Positions 15,426 through 23,291 of a DNA stretch of 37,291 bases are shown here, in pieces. The notes under the pieces were generated by a model. It saw nothing but the letters and a program-made list of their open reading frames with translations, did not search any database and was not told where the DNA came from. The translations under genes and the position numbers were made by a program. Numbering within the stretch: the stretch's first letter is position 1; each line of letters starts with the position of its first letter. This DNA is from Tissierellia bacterium (lineage in GTDB: Bacteria; Bacillota; Clostridia; Tissierellales; Tepidimicrobiaceae), in contig JAAYFE010000033.1 in NCBI GenBank assembly GCA_012728365.1, positions 1-37,291 on the forward strand, written 5' to 3'.

Positions 15426-15905
15426 TTGAATCTGATAAAATGGCTAGATAAAAATTTAGAGAAAGCTATTCTTTCTATATTTTTGTTGCTAATGATAGTA
15501 GTTATGGGTGCACAAGTAGTAGCAAGATATGTATTTAATTCCTCCTTATCATGGTCTGAAGAATTAACAAGATATTTGTTTATATGGTCGGCATTTTTAA
15601 GCCTTCCATATACTATAAGATATGGCATTGCTCTTAAAATTGATCAGCATTTAAATATTTTTTCAAAGGGTGTAAGTAGAGCAATAAATATAATTGGCCA
15701 CATCTTAATGTTATTTTTCTTTCTATTTATGTTTTTTCAATCAGCTGATGTTGTAGGTATAAGTTTTAATAGTGGTCAAAAAAGCCCTGCCTTAGGTTTA
15801 CCAATGTATGTTGTGCAAATGTCTTCTTTTATAGGATTTGGTCTTGCTATAGTAAGAGTGGTACAATCATTATTTATGTATATTAGAGAAATTAATAAAA
15901 TTTAA
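15426..15905 (+). CDS. dctQ: TRAP transporter small membrane subunit (DctQ family)
   Basis: The small integral-membrane subunit of a tripartite ATP-independent periplasmic transporter. The 159-residue protein has four hydrophobic helices and the family signature SLSWSEELTRYLFIWSAFL between TM1 and TM2. Start is TTG at 15426, preceded by GGAGGTGG. It is the first gene of the operon and is followed after 19 nt by the large membrane subunit. Gene order Q-M-P differs from the common P-Q-M. The substrate is discussed under the binding protein. Confidence 0.93.
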   Translation: MNLIKWLDKNLEKAILSIFLLLMIVVMGAQVVARYVFNSSLSWSEELTRYLFIWSAFLSLPYTIRYGIALKIDQHLNIFSKGVSRAINIIGHILMLFFFLFMFFQSADVVGISFNSGQKSPALGLPMYVVQMSSFIGFGLAIVRVVQSLFMYIREINKI

Positions 15906-15924
15906 AAGGAAGGGAGGAAGTTTT

Positions 15925-17214
15925 TTGCCTTTAGTCTTATTTTTTTTAATATTTGTACTTTTATTAGCTATAGGATTACCAATTGGTGTTTCAATATCAA
16001 TGTCTTCTGTTCTGCCATGGATTTTAAATTCAAGATTTCCAGCAAATGCACCCCTTGTCATTAGGGCTATGATAAGTGGAGTTGATAGTTTTCCCTTATT
16101 AGCTGTACCTATGTTTGTTATATCAGGAGTTATTATGGCCCGTGGTAAGATTTCAGAAAAGCTATTTAATATGTTTGCTTTTTTCGTAGGTAAAAAGACG
16201 GCTGGATTGCCAGTAGCTGCCATTCTCACCTGTTTATTTTATGGTGCAATATCAGGTTCTGGTCCTGCCACAACGGCAGCAGTAGGCTCTATGACCATAC
16301 CAATATTGGTTAGCTTAAATTATGATAAAACCTTTGTAACATCTATGCTGGCTGTAGCTGGTGGCCTTGGGGTAATTATTCCACCCAGTATTCCTTTTAT
16401 TTTTTATGGAATGGCTTCGGGAGAATCTGTAGGTAGGCTATTCATAGCTGGAATATTACCAGGAATACTTATAGGATTTATACTATCAGTTTATGCAGTT
16501 ATTTATTGTAGAAATAAAGGGGAAGATAAGGAAAAGCTAATTGAATTTACAGATAATCTTAGAAATAAAGGTTTTTTCAATGTATTTAAGGATAGTTTTT
16601 GGGCCCTGTTATCTCCAGTAATAATCCTTGGAAGTATTTATGGTGGTCTTGCTACACCTACAGAAGCTGCTGTAATATCAGTATTTTACTCCTTATTTAT
16701 AAGCTTATTTGTATATAAGACCCTTAAGCTTAAAGATCTTCCATCCTTATTAATAGAAAGTATTAATTCCTATGCACCTATTTGTTTTATATTAGCAGCA
16801 GCCATGGGATTTTCACGGGTTTTAACCTATCTAAATGCACCACAAATTGCAGCTGATATTATTAGGTCAATAGCATCAAGCAAGATGAGTGTATTAATTA
16901 TAATAAATATATTGTTATTATTTGTGGGTATGTTTATGGATACAACTCCAGCAATACTAATATTAACCCCAATTTTATTACCTATAGTACGTAGTTTTGG
17001 AGTAGATCCAATACATTTTGGTATTATAATGGTAGTAAACTTAGCAGTAGGCTTTGTAACTCCTCCAGTTGGTGTTAATTTATTTGTAGCTAGTAGTTTA
17101 GCAAATATTCCAGTAATTGAAATAGCGAGAAAGGCTTTACCCTTCATAATAGGATTTTTACTTGCCTTAGTTCTTGTAACATATATACCACAAATAAGTT
17201 TAATATTAGTATAA
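15925..17214 (+). CDS. dctM: TRAP transporter large membrane subunit (DctM family)
   Basis: The 429-residue, roughly 12-TM subunit through which solute is moved using an ion gradient, usually Na+. Family features include LPIGVSISM in the first helix, FYGAISGSGPATTAAVGSMT, GGLGVIIPPSIPFIFYG, YGGLATPTEAAVISVFYSL and the C-terminal NLAVGFVTPPVGVNLFVAS. Start is TTG at 15925 after GGGAGG. The dctP gene follows after 25 nt. Length is normal for the stand-alone M subunit. Confidence 0.96.
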   Translation: MPLVLFFLIFVLLLAIGLPIGVSISMSSVLPWILNSRFPANAPLVIRAMISGVDSFPLLAVPMFVISGVIMARGKISEKLFNMFAFFVGKKTAGLPVAAILTCLFYGAISGSGPATTAAVGSMTIPILVSLNYDKTFVTSMLAVAGGLGVIIPPSIPFIFYGMASGESVGRLFIAGILPGILIGFILSVYAVIYCRNKGEDKEKLIEFTDNLRNKGFFNVFKDSFWALLSPVIILGSIYGGLATPTEAAVISVFYSLFISLFVYKTLKLKDLPSLLIESINSYAPICFILAAAMGFSRVLTYLNAPQIAADIIRSIASSKMSVLIIINILLLFVGMFMDTTPAILILTPILLPIVRSFGVDPIHFGIIMVVNLAVGFVTPPVGVNLFVASSLANIPVIEIARKALPFIIGFLLALVLVTYIPQISLILV

Positions 17215-17239
17215 TTCTAAATAAAGGGGTGAAAAAATT

Positions 17240-18247
17240 ATGAGAAAATTTATTACCTTTATTTTAATTTTCTGCATATCAAGTTTAGTATTAGCAGCTT
17301 GTAATAATGGAGATGCTGATAATTCAACCTATTCTTTTGAATTAGCCATGGATAGTCCAGAAGATACTGTCACATATTTGTTTGGTAAGAAATTTGCTGA
17401 ACTAGTTGAGGAAAAATCTAAGGGCAAAATTAAAATAACAGTATATTCAAGTGGGCAGCTTGGTGGAGATAGGGAAATCTGTGAAAGTGTTCAAAATGGT
17501 GATATAGCTTTTGTAGTTCAGAATACAGCACCGCAGGTGAATTTTGTTCCGGAGCTGGCAGTGTTTGATTTACCTAATTTATTTCCCAATACAGAGGTTG
17601 CAAGAAAGGTTTTAGATGGGCCCTTTTTTGATACAATAGCTGAAAAATATGAAGAAAGTAATATAAAGCTACTTGCATATGCAGATCAAGGCTTTAGGGT
17701 GATGACTACTAACAAAAAAATAGAAACAATTGAAGATTTTAAGGGGCAAAAAATTAGAACCATGGAAAATCCTTATCATTTAGCCTATTGGGAAGCTCTT
17801 GGTGCAAATCCAACTCCAATGGCTTTTGCAGAAGTTTACCTTGGATTACAACAGGGCACAATCGATGCACAAGAAAATCCATATGAAGTTATAGTTGCCA
17901 ATAGATTTTATGAACAACAAAAATATATTATAAATACGAACCACCTAATACATCTAATTTCATTAATAACAAACCTTCAACTTTTTAATGATTTACCAGA
18001 AGAAGACCAACAAATCATATTGGAGGCTGCTGAGGAAGCAAAAGTATGGGCTAGAGAACAGGCTGATTTAAGAGTAGAAAGTAGAATTAATACTATAATA
18101 GAAAATGGTGCTGAAATTATTGAACTTGATGATAAATTAAAGGGAGAGATGGCTGTTAGGGCAAATATAGTGTATACTAAGATTAGAAGTGAAATTGGAG
18201 ATGAATTGGTGGATTCTATATTAAAAGCTGTTTCAGATGTACTGTAA
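17240..18247 (+). CDS. dctP: TRAP transporter substrate-binding lipoprotein (DctP family)
   Basis: The extracytoplasmic solute receptor of the TRAP system. Residues 1-20 form a signal sequence ending in a lipobox (LVLAAC, Cys21), so it is membrane-anchored, as expected in a Gram-positive. The mature part has the DctP fold: SSGQLGGDREICESVQNGDI, GFRVMTTNKKIETIEDFKG and KIRTMENPYH. Arg173 in KIRTMENP corresponds to the Arg that binds the substrate carboxylate in most DctP proteins, so the ligand is probably an organic acid. Total length 335. Directly followed by aroE and aroD, which suggests a shikimate-, dehydroshikimate- or quinate-like ligand; this is inferred from context. Confidence 0.94.
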   Translation: MRKFITFILIFCISSLVLAACNNGDADNSTYSFELAMDSPEDTVTYLFGKKFAELVEEKSKGKIKITVYSSGQLGGDREICESVQNGDIAFVVQNTAPQVNFVPELAVFDLPNLFPNTEVARKVLDGPFFDTIAEKYEESNIKLLAYADQGFRVMTTNKKIETIEDFKGQKIRTMENPYHLAYWEALGANPTPMAFAEVYLGLQQGTIDAQENPYEVIVANRFYEQQKYIINTNHLIHLISLITNLQLFNDLPEEDQQIILEAAEEAKVWAREQADLRVESRINTIIENGAEIIELDDKLKGEMAVRANIVYTKIRSEIGDELVDSILKAVSDVL

Positions 18248-18266
18248 TAATAGAAAGGATGAGTTT

Positions 18267-19127
18267 ATGACTAATAGAATTCAGGGAACAACTAAGCTAA
18301 TGGGTCTAATTGGGTATCCCCTTAAACATAGTAAATCACCGCATATGCACAATACTGCCTTTGAAGCTTTAGGATTGGATTATGTATATTTGGCTTTTGA
18401 AATTAAGGATGGTTATCTAAAAGAGGCCTTAGATGCATTAAAGATCTTAAATGTAGAAGGTTTTAATGTTACAATGCCCCATAAAACAAAAATTATTGAG
18501 TACCTGGATGAAATAGCTCCTGATGCTAAAATTATTGGTGCAGTAAATACTGTAAAATATGAAGAAGGAAGGTTAATTGGTTACAATACAGATGGTAGAG
18601 GTTTTGTGAAGTCTTTGGAAGAAAAAGGTGTGGAATTTAAAGGGGAAAAAATTGTACTAGTAGGTGGAGGAGGAGCTGCAAGGGCTGTAGCAAGCCAATT
18701 AGCCTTTGAAGGGGCTGGAGAAATAGTACTATTTAATAGGACTCTGAGTAAGGCAGAGGAAATAGTTGGGAATATTAATAAAAACGTACCAGATTGTGAA
18801 AGTAGGGCTCTAGAATTAAATGAATCTCTCCTAATAGAAGAAATTCAGGATGCAAAGTTGTTAGTAGATTGTACTTCTTTAGGCATGAAGGATACTATTG
18901 ACCAATCAATAATTTCTTCTCCTGATTATTTGCCAAAGGATTTATTTGTTGCCGATATAGTATATGGCCCTTATAAAACTAAGCTATTAAAAATTGCAGA
19001 AGAAGCAGGTTGTAGGTATATGAATGGACTAATGATGATGATATGGCAAGGTGCAATAGCTTTTAAAATATGGACTGGTAAAGATATGCCAATAAAATTA
19101 ATAAAAGAAGAAATATTGGATAAGTAG
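18267..19127 (+). CDS. aroE: shikimate dehydrogenase
   Basis: Shikimate dehydrogenase reduces 3-dehydroshikimate to shikimate with NADPH. The ATG at 18267 follows AGAAAGGATGA; a frame-opening ATG at 18237 inside dctP is rejected. In the 286-residue product the substrate serines are S22 and S24 (HSKSPHMHN), the catalytic Lys is K73 (NVTMPHK), and Asp109 lies in NTDGRGF. A GGGGAARAVA nucleotide loop is followed by NRTLSKAEE, the NADP-type NRTxxKA motif, which favours AroE over NAD-linked quinate dehydrogenases. The C terminus has the usual QGA (IWQGAIAFKIWTG). It starts 19 nt after dctP and precedes aroD by 21 nt. Confidence 0.95.
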   Translation: MTNRIQGTTKLMGLIGYPLKHSKSPHMHNTAFEALGLDYVYLAFEIKDGYLKEALDALKILNVEGFNVTMPHKTKIIEYLDEIAPDAKIIGAVNTVKYEEGRLIGYNTDGRGFVKSLEEKGVEFKGEKIVLVGGGGAARAVASQLAFEGAGEIVLFNRTLSKAEEIVGNINKNVPDCESRALELNESLLIEEIQDAKLLVDCTSLGMKDTIDQSIISSPDYLPKDLFVADIVYGPYKTKLLKIAEEAGCRYMNGLMMMIWQGAIAFKIWTGKDMPIKLIKEEILDK

Positions 19128-19148
19128 GAAGATGTAAGGTGTGATATT

Positions 19149-19925
19149 ATGAGAGTGCAAAGTAGAAAAAAGGTGGTAGTAAAAGACATTTTATTTGGTG
19201 GAGATAGGATATTGACATGTATTCCCTTAGTGTCTAAGAATAAGAAAAAATTAATTGAAGAAGCTAAAGAGGTTTCTTTATTGCGTCCAGATGTAATTGA
19301 GTGGAGGGTGGACTTTTTTGAAAGTGTAAATGATGTAAAAAGCGTAATTGATACGTTACTAACCTTATCAGATATAATTGGTAAGATTCCTTTAATATTT
19401 ACATTAAGACATTGGAAAGAAGGAGGAAAATCTAACTTACACCAAGTAAAAAGAATAGAGATAATCAAGAAGTCTTTGGAGACTAATTGCATAGACTTAT
19501 TAGATATTGAAATAGATAATGATATGGGCTTTATAGATGAAATAAAGGGCATAATAGATAAAAAGGAGACTAAGTTAATATTTTCTTATCATAATTTTGA
19601 AGAAACACCTGGAGAGGAATTTCTATACAATAAGATCCTGGAAGGACAAAGACTTGGTGCAGATATAGTAAAAATAGCTGTTATGTCCCAAAATTATGGA
19701 GATGTATTAAGGTTATTAAATATTACATATTGGGCAAGAAATACTATTGATATTCCTTTAATTACAGTATCTATGGGAAAGCTTGGTGTAGTAACAAGGC
19801 TTATTGGTGGCTTATTTGGTTCAGATATGACCTATGCAGTTGGAAAAGAAGCATCTGCTCCTGGGCAAATAGCAATAGAGGATATCAATATAGTTTTAAA
19901 TATACTTAATAGAAGTGGCTTTTAG
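19149..19925 (+). CDS. aroD: type I 3-dehydroquinate dehydratase
   Basis: The class I enzyme converts 3-dehydroquinate to 3-dehydroshikimate through a Schiff base. The 258-residue protein shows the full active site: EWRVD (Glu51, Arg53), TLRHWKEGG, SYHNF with His148, KIA with the Schiff-base Lys175, SMGKLGVVTRLIG (Arg217), FGSDMTYA and SAPGQI (Gln240). It acts one step before AroE. Class I enzymes are used both in biosynthesis and in breakdown of quinate. AAGGTG precedes the ATG. It is the last gene of the apparent TRAP-aroE-aroD operon; no clear terminator follows. Confidence 0.95.
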   Translation: MRVQSRKKVVVKDILFGGDRILTCIPLVSKNKKKLIEEAKEVSLLRPDVIEWRVDFFESVNDVKSVIDTLLTLSDIIGKIPLIFTLRHWKEGGKSNLHQVKRIEIIKKSLETNCIDLLDIEIDNDMGFIDEIKGIIDKKETKLIFSYHNFEETPGEEFLYNKILEGQRLGADIVKIAVMSQNYGDVLRLLNITYWARNTIDIPLITVSMGKLGVVTRLIGGLFGSDMTYAVGKEASAPGQIAIEDINIVLNILNRSGF

Positions 19926-20017
19926 CGTACAAAAATATATAACCCTTTATTTGCCTGTATTTTATATGAAAAAATAGAAAAACTATATAAGAGAATATAT
20001 TCAACGAGGTGAATAAA

Positions 20018-20218
20018 GTGGTTAAAAAGAGAGTTGATGAAAATGCTAAAAAGGCCTTGGAAGAACTAAAATTTGAGATTGCAACTGAATTAGGAATAAC
20101 AGATGCTGTTAGAAAGGTTAAGTCTAAGCCAATAAAGAATATTTATGCTACCGGTCGTGTTGCAGACATTATGAAAAGAAAAACTATGGAAAATGATGAT
20201 GATTTTACAATAGGATAG
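20018..20218 (+). CDS. alpha/beta-type small acid-soluble spore protein, atypical
   Basis: SASPs coat and protect spore DNA and are degraded at germination. The 66-residue protein contains ALEELKFEIATELGI, matching the conserved SASP block K-Y/F-E-I/F-A-x-E-L-G, including the peptide bond (E-I) cut by the germination protease whose gene is also in this window. The C-terminal part GRVADIMKRKTMEN aligns only loosely with the usual G-S-V-G-G-x-M-x-K-R-M, so DNA binding may differ. GTG at 20018 is chosen because ACGAGGTG lies 6 nt before it; a GTG at 20009 would overlap that site. It ends within its own terminator stem. Spore-specific transcription is expected but no clear sigma-G site was seen. 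Confidence 0.75.
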   Translation: MVKKRVDENAKKALEELKFEIATELGITDAVRKVKSKPIKNIYATGRVADIMKRKTMENDDDFTIG

Positions 20219-20242
20219 TGTTGACTATCCTATTTGTTTTTT
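20212..20242 (+). terminator. intrinsic terminator after SASP gene
   Basis: AGGATAGT (20212-20219), loop GTTG and ACTATCCT (20224-20231), then ATTTGTTTTTT. The stop codon TAG lies inside the stem. Confidence 0.9.
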
Positions 20243-20322
20243 GAGAAAAATCCTGAAATCATCCTTTTTTTATAATTTCATGTTATAATTATACTGGTAT
20301 CACTCGTTAGAGGGGGATTGTA

Positions 20323-20700
20323 ATGAAAAAAAACATAATGGTATGTGTTACTCAACAGAAAACTTGTGAAAGGCTTATATTAAAAGGAAATGAGCTGGTA
20401 GAATCAGAGGAGGATAAACTTTTTGTTATACATGTTGTAAATGAAAAGGAGAAGTTTTTAGAAAGTTATAGTGATGGGGAAGCACTAGAATATTTGTTTC
20501 AAGTCTCTAAAGAATCTGGTGCGGATTTAACTGTTCTTAGGTCTAAGAATATATTAAAAACCTTAATAGATTTTGCTAAAGATAATGAGATAACCCACAT
20601 AGTTATGGGAGTTTCACCTGTGGACAAGGCCTTAAGCAGTGGAAGTATAAGGTTAAAACTTCAAAATGAGCTACCTGATGTAGAGTTTATAGTAACTTAA
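20323..20700 (+). CDS. UspA-domain protein (KdpD-like universal stress domain)
   Basis: A 125-residue single-domain protein of the universal stress family. The start KKNIMVCVTQQKTCERLI resembles the Usp domain of KdpD sensor kinases, and LFVIHVVNEKEKF is the second beta-alpha unit. The C-terminal nucleotide-binding region reads HIVMGVSPVDKALSSGSIRL: the G-S near the end is kept but the G-x2-G-x9-G pattern is incomplete, so ATP binding is uncertain. The ATG at 20323 follows AGAGGGGGAT, with TATAAT-like boxes 30-45 nt upstream. It is monocistronic between terminators, so context gives no partner. Confidence 0.8.
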   Translation: MKKNIMVCVTQQKTCERLILKGNELVESEEDKLFVIHVVNEKEKFLESYSDGEALEYLFQVSKESGADLTVLRSKNILKTLIDFAKDNEITHIVMGVSPVDKALSSGSIRLKLQNELPDVEFIVT

Positions 20701-20730
20701 CACTTCTTTTTAAAGAAGTGTTTAATTGTT
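20699..20730 (+). terminator. intrinsic terminator after Usp gene
   Basis: AACACTTCT (20699-20707) pairs with AGAAGTGTT (20714-20722) across TTTTAA, followed by TAATTGTTTT. It overlaps the stop codon. Confidence 0.8.
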
Positions 20731-20790
20731 TTGGCACATTATAAATCATATTGAATAGATTGATACTATAGGGTAAAGGAGGAAGGAAAT

Positions 20791-21849
20791 ATGGAAAACA
20801 TAAGGCGAATGTTTTTTGGTGGTAATACTACTGCGGGATTTTATTCCCTTCACAACAATATTATAAACGAAAACAGGAAAAAACTATATATATTAAAAGG
20901 AATGCCAGGAGGGGGAAAGTCTTCCTTAATGAAAAAAATAGGGGAACATTTAATTGCTAAAAATTTTACTGTAGAGTTCCATCATTGTCCAACAGATCCA
21001 ACTTCTTTAGACAGTATATTTATATGGGAACTAAGAACTGCCATAGTAGATGGAACAGCACCCCATATAATAGAACCTGTATATCCTGGTTTAAAGGATG
21101 AATTAATAGAATTGGCACAATTTGTGGATAGGAAGAAGCTAAAATCAAAAGAAAAGGAGATAATAGAAGCTAAAGCTGCCAACAAAAGGGCTTATTTTAA
21201 GGTTTTTTCATACTTAAAATCTGCAAAGCATATTCATGATATAATAATTGAAAATAATAAGCAAGCTGTTGATTTTAAAAAGGTAAATAAAAAGACTAAA
21301 TTAATAATCGAGGAGATATTCTCAAATAATAAAAATGAAATAAAAGATAAAATATTTAAGGAAAGGCATGCCTTTTCTGCTGCTAATTCACCAAGGGGAT
21401 TAGTTGATTATACAGATACTATTCTGAATGGTATAAAAACTATTTATTATATTAAAGGAGAGAAGGGAACTGGAAAATCAACCTTAATTAAGAAAATATA
21501 TGAAATGGCTCTTATAAAGGATTATACTGTAGAAGTATACCGCAATGCTTTATTTCCAGAAAAGTATGAAACCTTAATCATAAAAGAATTAGATTCTTGT
21601 ATAACCTCTAATGAAAATGCTGAAAAGTATGCAACAAGTATTATAGATTTAAATGAATTCTTTAATGAAAAAGCAATGGACAGAAAGGATTATGAACTAT
21701 ATGATTATTTGCTTGAAAAAGCTACCTTAAGCCTTAAGGAGGCTAGTAAAAATCATAATATATTGGAAAAAATATATATTCCTACAATAGATTATGAGGG
21801 AATTAATAAAGTAAAGGATAGCTTACTAAAAGAAATTCTATCTTTATAA
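20791..21849 (+). CDS. tandem P-loop NTPase (PRK06851-like)
   Basis: A 352-residue protein with two P-loops: GMPGGGKSS (37-45) and GEKGTGKST (223-231). The halves are related: residues 5-50 and 192-236 both follow R-x-x-F-x(3)-N-x(2)-x-G-x(n)-Y-x-x-K-G-x-x-G-x-G-K-S-x-L-x-K-K-I, and both continue into a VEV/VEF strand and an acidic helix. It resembles the uncharacterised PRK06851-type ATPases of spore-forming Bacillota; the biochemical role is unknown. Walker B sites are not clear. AAAGGAGGAAGG precedes the ATG at 20791. It is convergent with alaX, separated by a 34-nt palindrome. Confidence 0.75.
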   Translation: MENIRRMFFGGNTTAGFYSLHNNIINENRKKLYILKGMPGGGKSSLMKKIGEHLIAKNFTVEFHHCPTDPTSLDSIFIWELRTAIVDGTAPHIIEPVYPGLKDELIELAQFVDRKKLKSKEKEIIEAKAANKRAYFKVFSYLKSAKHIHDIIIENNKQAVDFKKVNKKTKLIIEEIFSNNKNEIKDKIFKERHAFSAANSPRGLVDYTDTILNGIKTIYYIKGEKGTGKSTLIKKIYEMALIKDYTVEVYRNALFPEKYETLIIKELDSCITSNENAEKYATSIIDLNEFFNEKAMDRKDYELYDYLLEKATLSLKEASKNHNILEKIYIPTIDYEGINKVKDSLLKEILSL

Positions 21850-21855
21850 ATTAAG

Positions 21856-21889
21856 AAGCTTTCTTTTCGTCTAGACGAAAAGAAAGCTT
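21856..21889. terminator. perfect 34-nt palindrome, likely bidirectional terminator
   Basis: A 17-nt arm (AAGCTTTCTTTTCGTCT) is followed directly by its exact complement (21873-21889). It lies between two convergent genes and touches the alaX stop codon. T-tracts are weak on both strands, so it could also be a 3'-end stabilising hairpin. Confidence 0.7.
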
Positions 21890-23091
21890 TATAGATTTAA
21901 AGTTTTTATTATTTCATCATAGAAAATATTAAATACCTGCTCTAAATTGTTTTTGCTACAGCTTCCTTGTACTAAACTTTCATTGCCACCGCCCTTTATA
22001 TCTGTTTTCTTAAGAACTTTATTGAATATATATTTTAAATTTATATTTAAGGCCTTATTCCTGACTATAACAAATTGATTATTTTCTTCATTTTCTATTG
22101 CTAAGAGTGAAATAACATTTTCATGGTCTTTTAAAATATTTGATATATTTTGGATATCCTTTATATTTTTATCTGGGAATTTTTTAATTATAATCTTTAT
22201 ACCACCATAGTTTTTTCCTTCATCTAAAAGGGATCTAGCTTCATATTCATAAATTTTTTCCCTTAATTTTCTGTTTTCCTTTTCTAAATTTTCTTTTTCC
22301 TCATAAAGCTTTTCCACCCTTTTTTTAACATCCTTATCCTTAATAGATAGCATATTGCTAATATCTTTTATATAATTACTTTTCCAGCTATAGTCTTTTA
22401 AAGCCCTGTGGCCGCAAACAAATTCCACTCTTATATTTCCTTTATAAGATTCCACCTTCCTTATTTTTATAAGCCCAATTTCACCAGTACTTCTTACATG
22501 GGTACCACAACAGGGAGAAAAATCTATTTCATCTATTTCTACAATGCGAATATTTGAGTTTATATTTGGGTCCTTTCTAACAGGAATTTTATCCATATCT
22601 TCTTTCTCAACAACATAGGTTTTGATTGAAAAGTTAGAAAATACAATTTTATTAGCAAAGGATTCAACCTTCTCTATTTCCTCATCACTTATCTTAGGTA
22701 TATTAACATCTATATAAACATACTCTTTCCCTATATAAAAACCAATGGTTTCACCATTAAATAACTTGTAAAAAACTGAAGATAAAAGGTGTTGCCCAGA
22801 ATGTTGCTGCATATAATCAAAGCGTGTATTCCAATCAATAGCCATTTTTACCCTATCACTATGAATATTTTCCCCTAGTACGTGTATTATATCATCCCCA
22901 TCTTCATATACTTCTAAAACCTCTATGCCATTAATTGTACCCTTATCTCCTGGTTGTCCTCCTGCTAAATTTGGATAGAAAATGGTTTTATTAGTTTTTA
23001 AATAGTACTTATTATTATCATATTTTTTTTCAACAATACGAGCTTCCAATTGGCGCAGATATGGGTTTTCTAAATATACTTTTTCAGTCAT
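21889..23091 (-). CDS. alaX: AlaX-type alanyl-tRNA editing protein with DHHA1 domain
   Basis: A 400-residue trans-editing hydrolase that removes wrongly attached Ser (or Gly) from tRNA-Ala. The N-terminal half is the AlaRS-like editing domain with the zinc motif H97-x3-H101 (HSGQHLL) and C194-x3-H198 (CCGTHV), plus GGQPGDKG near the start. A coiled coil at about 255-295 leads to a C-terminal DHHA1 domain (KGGGNESLVQGS). This is the long AlaX form common in Bacillota, without the aminoacylation domain, so not AlaRS itself. The ATG at 23091 is preceded on the minus strand by AAAGGTGTGGTGA. Confidence 0.92.
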   Translation of the reverse strand: MTEKVYLENPYLRQLEARIVEKKYDNNKYYLKTNKTIFYPNLAGGQPGDKGTINGIEVLEVYEDGDDIIHVLGENIHSDRVKMAIDWNTRFDYMQQHSGQHLLSSVFYKLFNGETIGFYIGKEYVYIDVNIPKISDEEIEKVESFANKIVFSNFSIKTYVVEKEDMDKIPVRKDPNINSNIRIVEIDEIDFSPCCGTHVRSTGEIGLIKIRKVESYKGNIRVEFVCGHRALKDYSWKSNYIKDISNMLSIKDKDVKKRVEKLYEEKENLEKENRKLREKIYEYEARSLLDEGKNYGGIKIIIKKFPDKNIKDIQNISNILKDHENVISLLAIENEENNQFVIVRNKALNINLKYIFNKVLKKTDIKGGGNESLVQGSCSKNNLEQVFNIFYDEIIKTLNL

Positions 23092-23122
23092 ATAATCACC
23101 ACACCTTTAGTTGTTTATAAAT

Positions 23123-23152
23123 ATAATACCATTAATTTTCTATTAGGTACAA
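23123..23152 (-). promoter_or_regulatory. probable sigma-A promoter for alaX
   Basis: On the minus strand TTGTAC (23152-23147), an 18-nt spacer and TATTAT (23128-23123), 31 nt upstream of the start. Confidence 0.55.
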
Positions 23153-23168
23153 TATGAAATGAAACTTA

Positions 23169-23177
23169 TGGTATAAT
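23169..23177 (+). promoter_or_regulatory. extended -10 promoter upstream of comEC
   Basis: TGGTATAAT (TGn plus a perfect TATAAT at 23172-23177) with no good -35. It faces away from the alaX promoter and would make a leader of about 105 nt before comEC, containing a 12-codon frame. Confidence 0.5.
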
Positions 23178-23203
23178 CTAATTAAAATTAAGAGGGGATA
23201 ATT

Positions 23204-23242
23204 ATGGATAATGAATTTCTGGGATATATGCTTGGGGATTAA
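23204..23242 (+). other. 12-codon leader ORF or decayed small gene before comEC
   Basis: AGAGGGGAT precedes ATG 23204, giving MDNEFLGYMLGD and TAA. Dropping one G from the GGGG at 23234-23237 would extend it as INSYCILTRINRKRKR to a TAG just before the comEC start, resembling a small membrane protein with a basic tail. It may be a frameshifted small gene or a real leader peptide. Confidence 0.3.
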
Positions 23243-23291
23243 TTCTTATTGTATTTTAACTAGGATAAATAGAAAAAGAAAGAGGTAGCTT

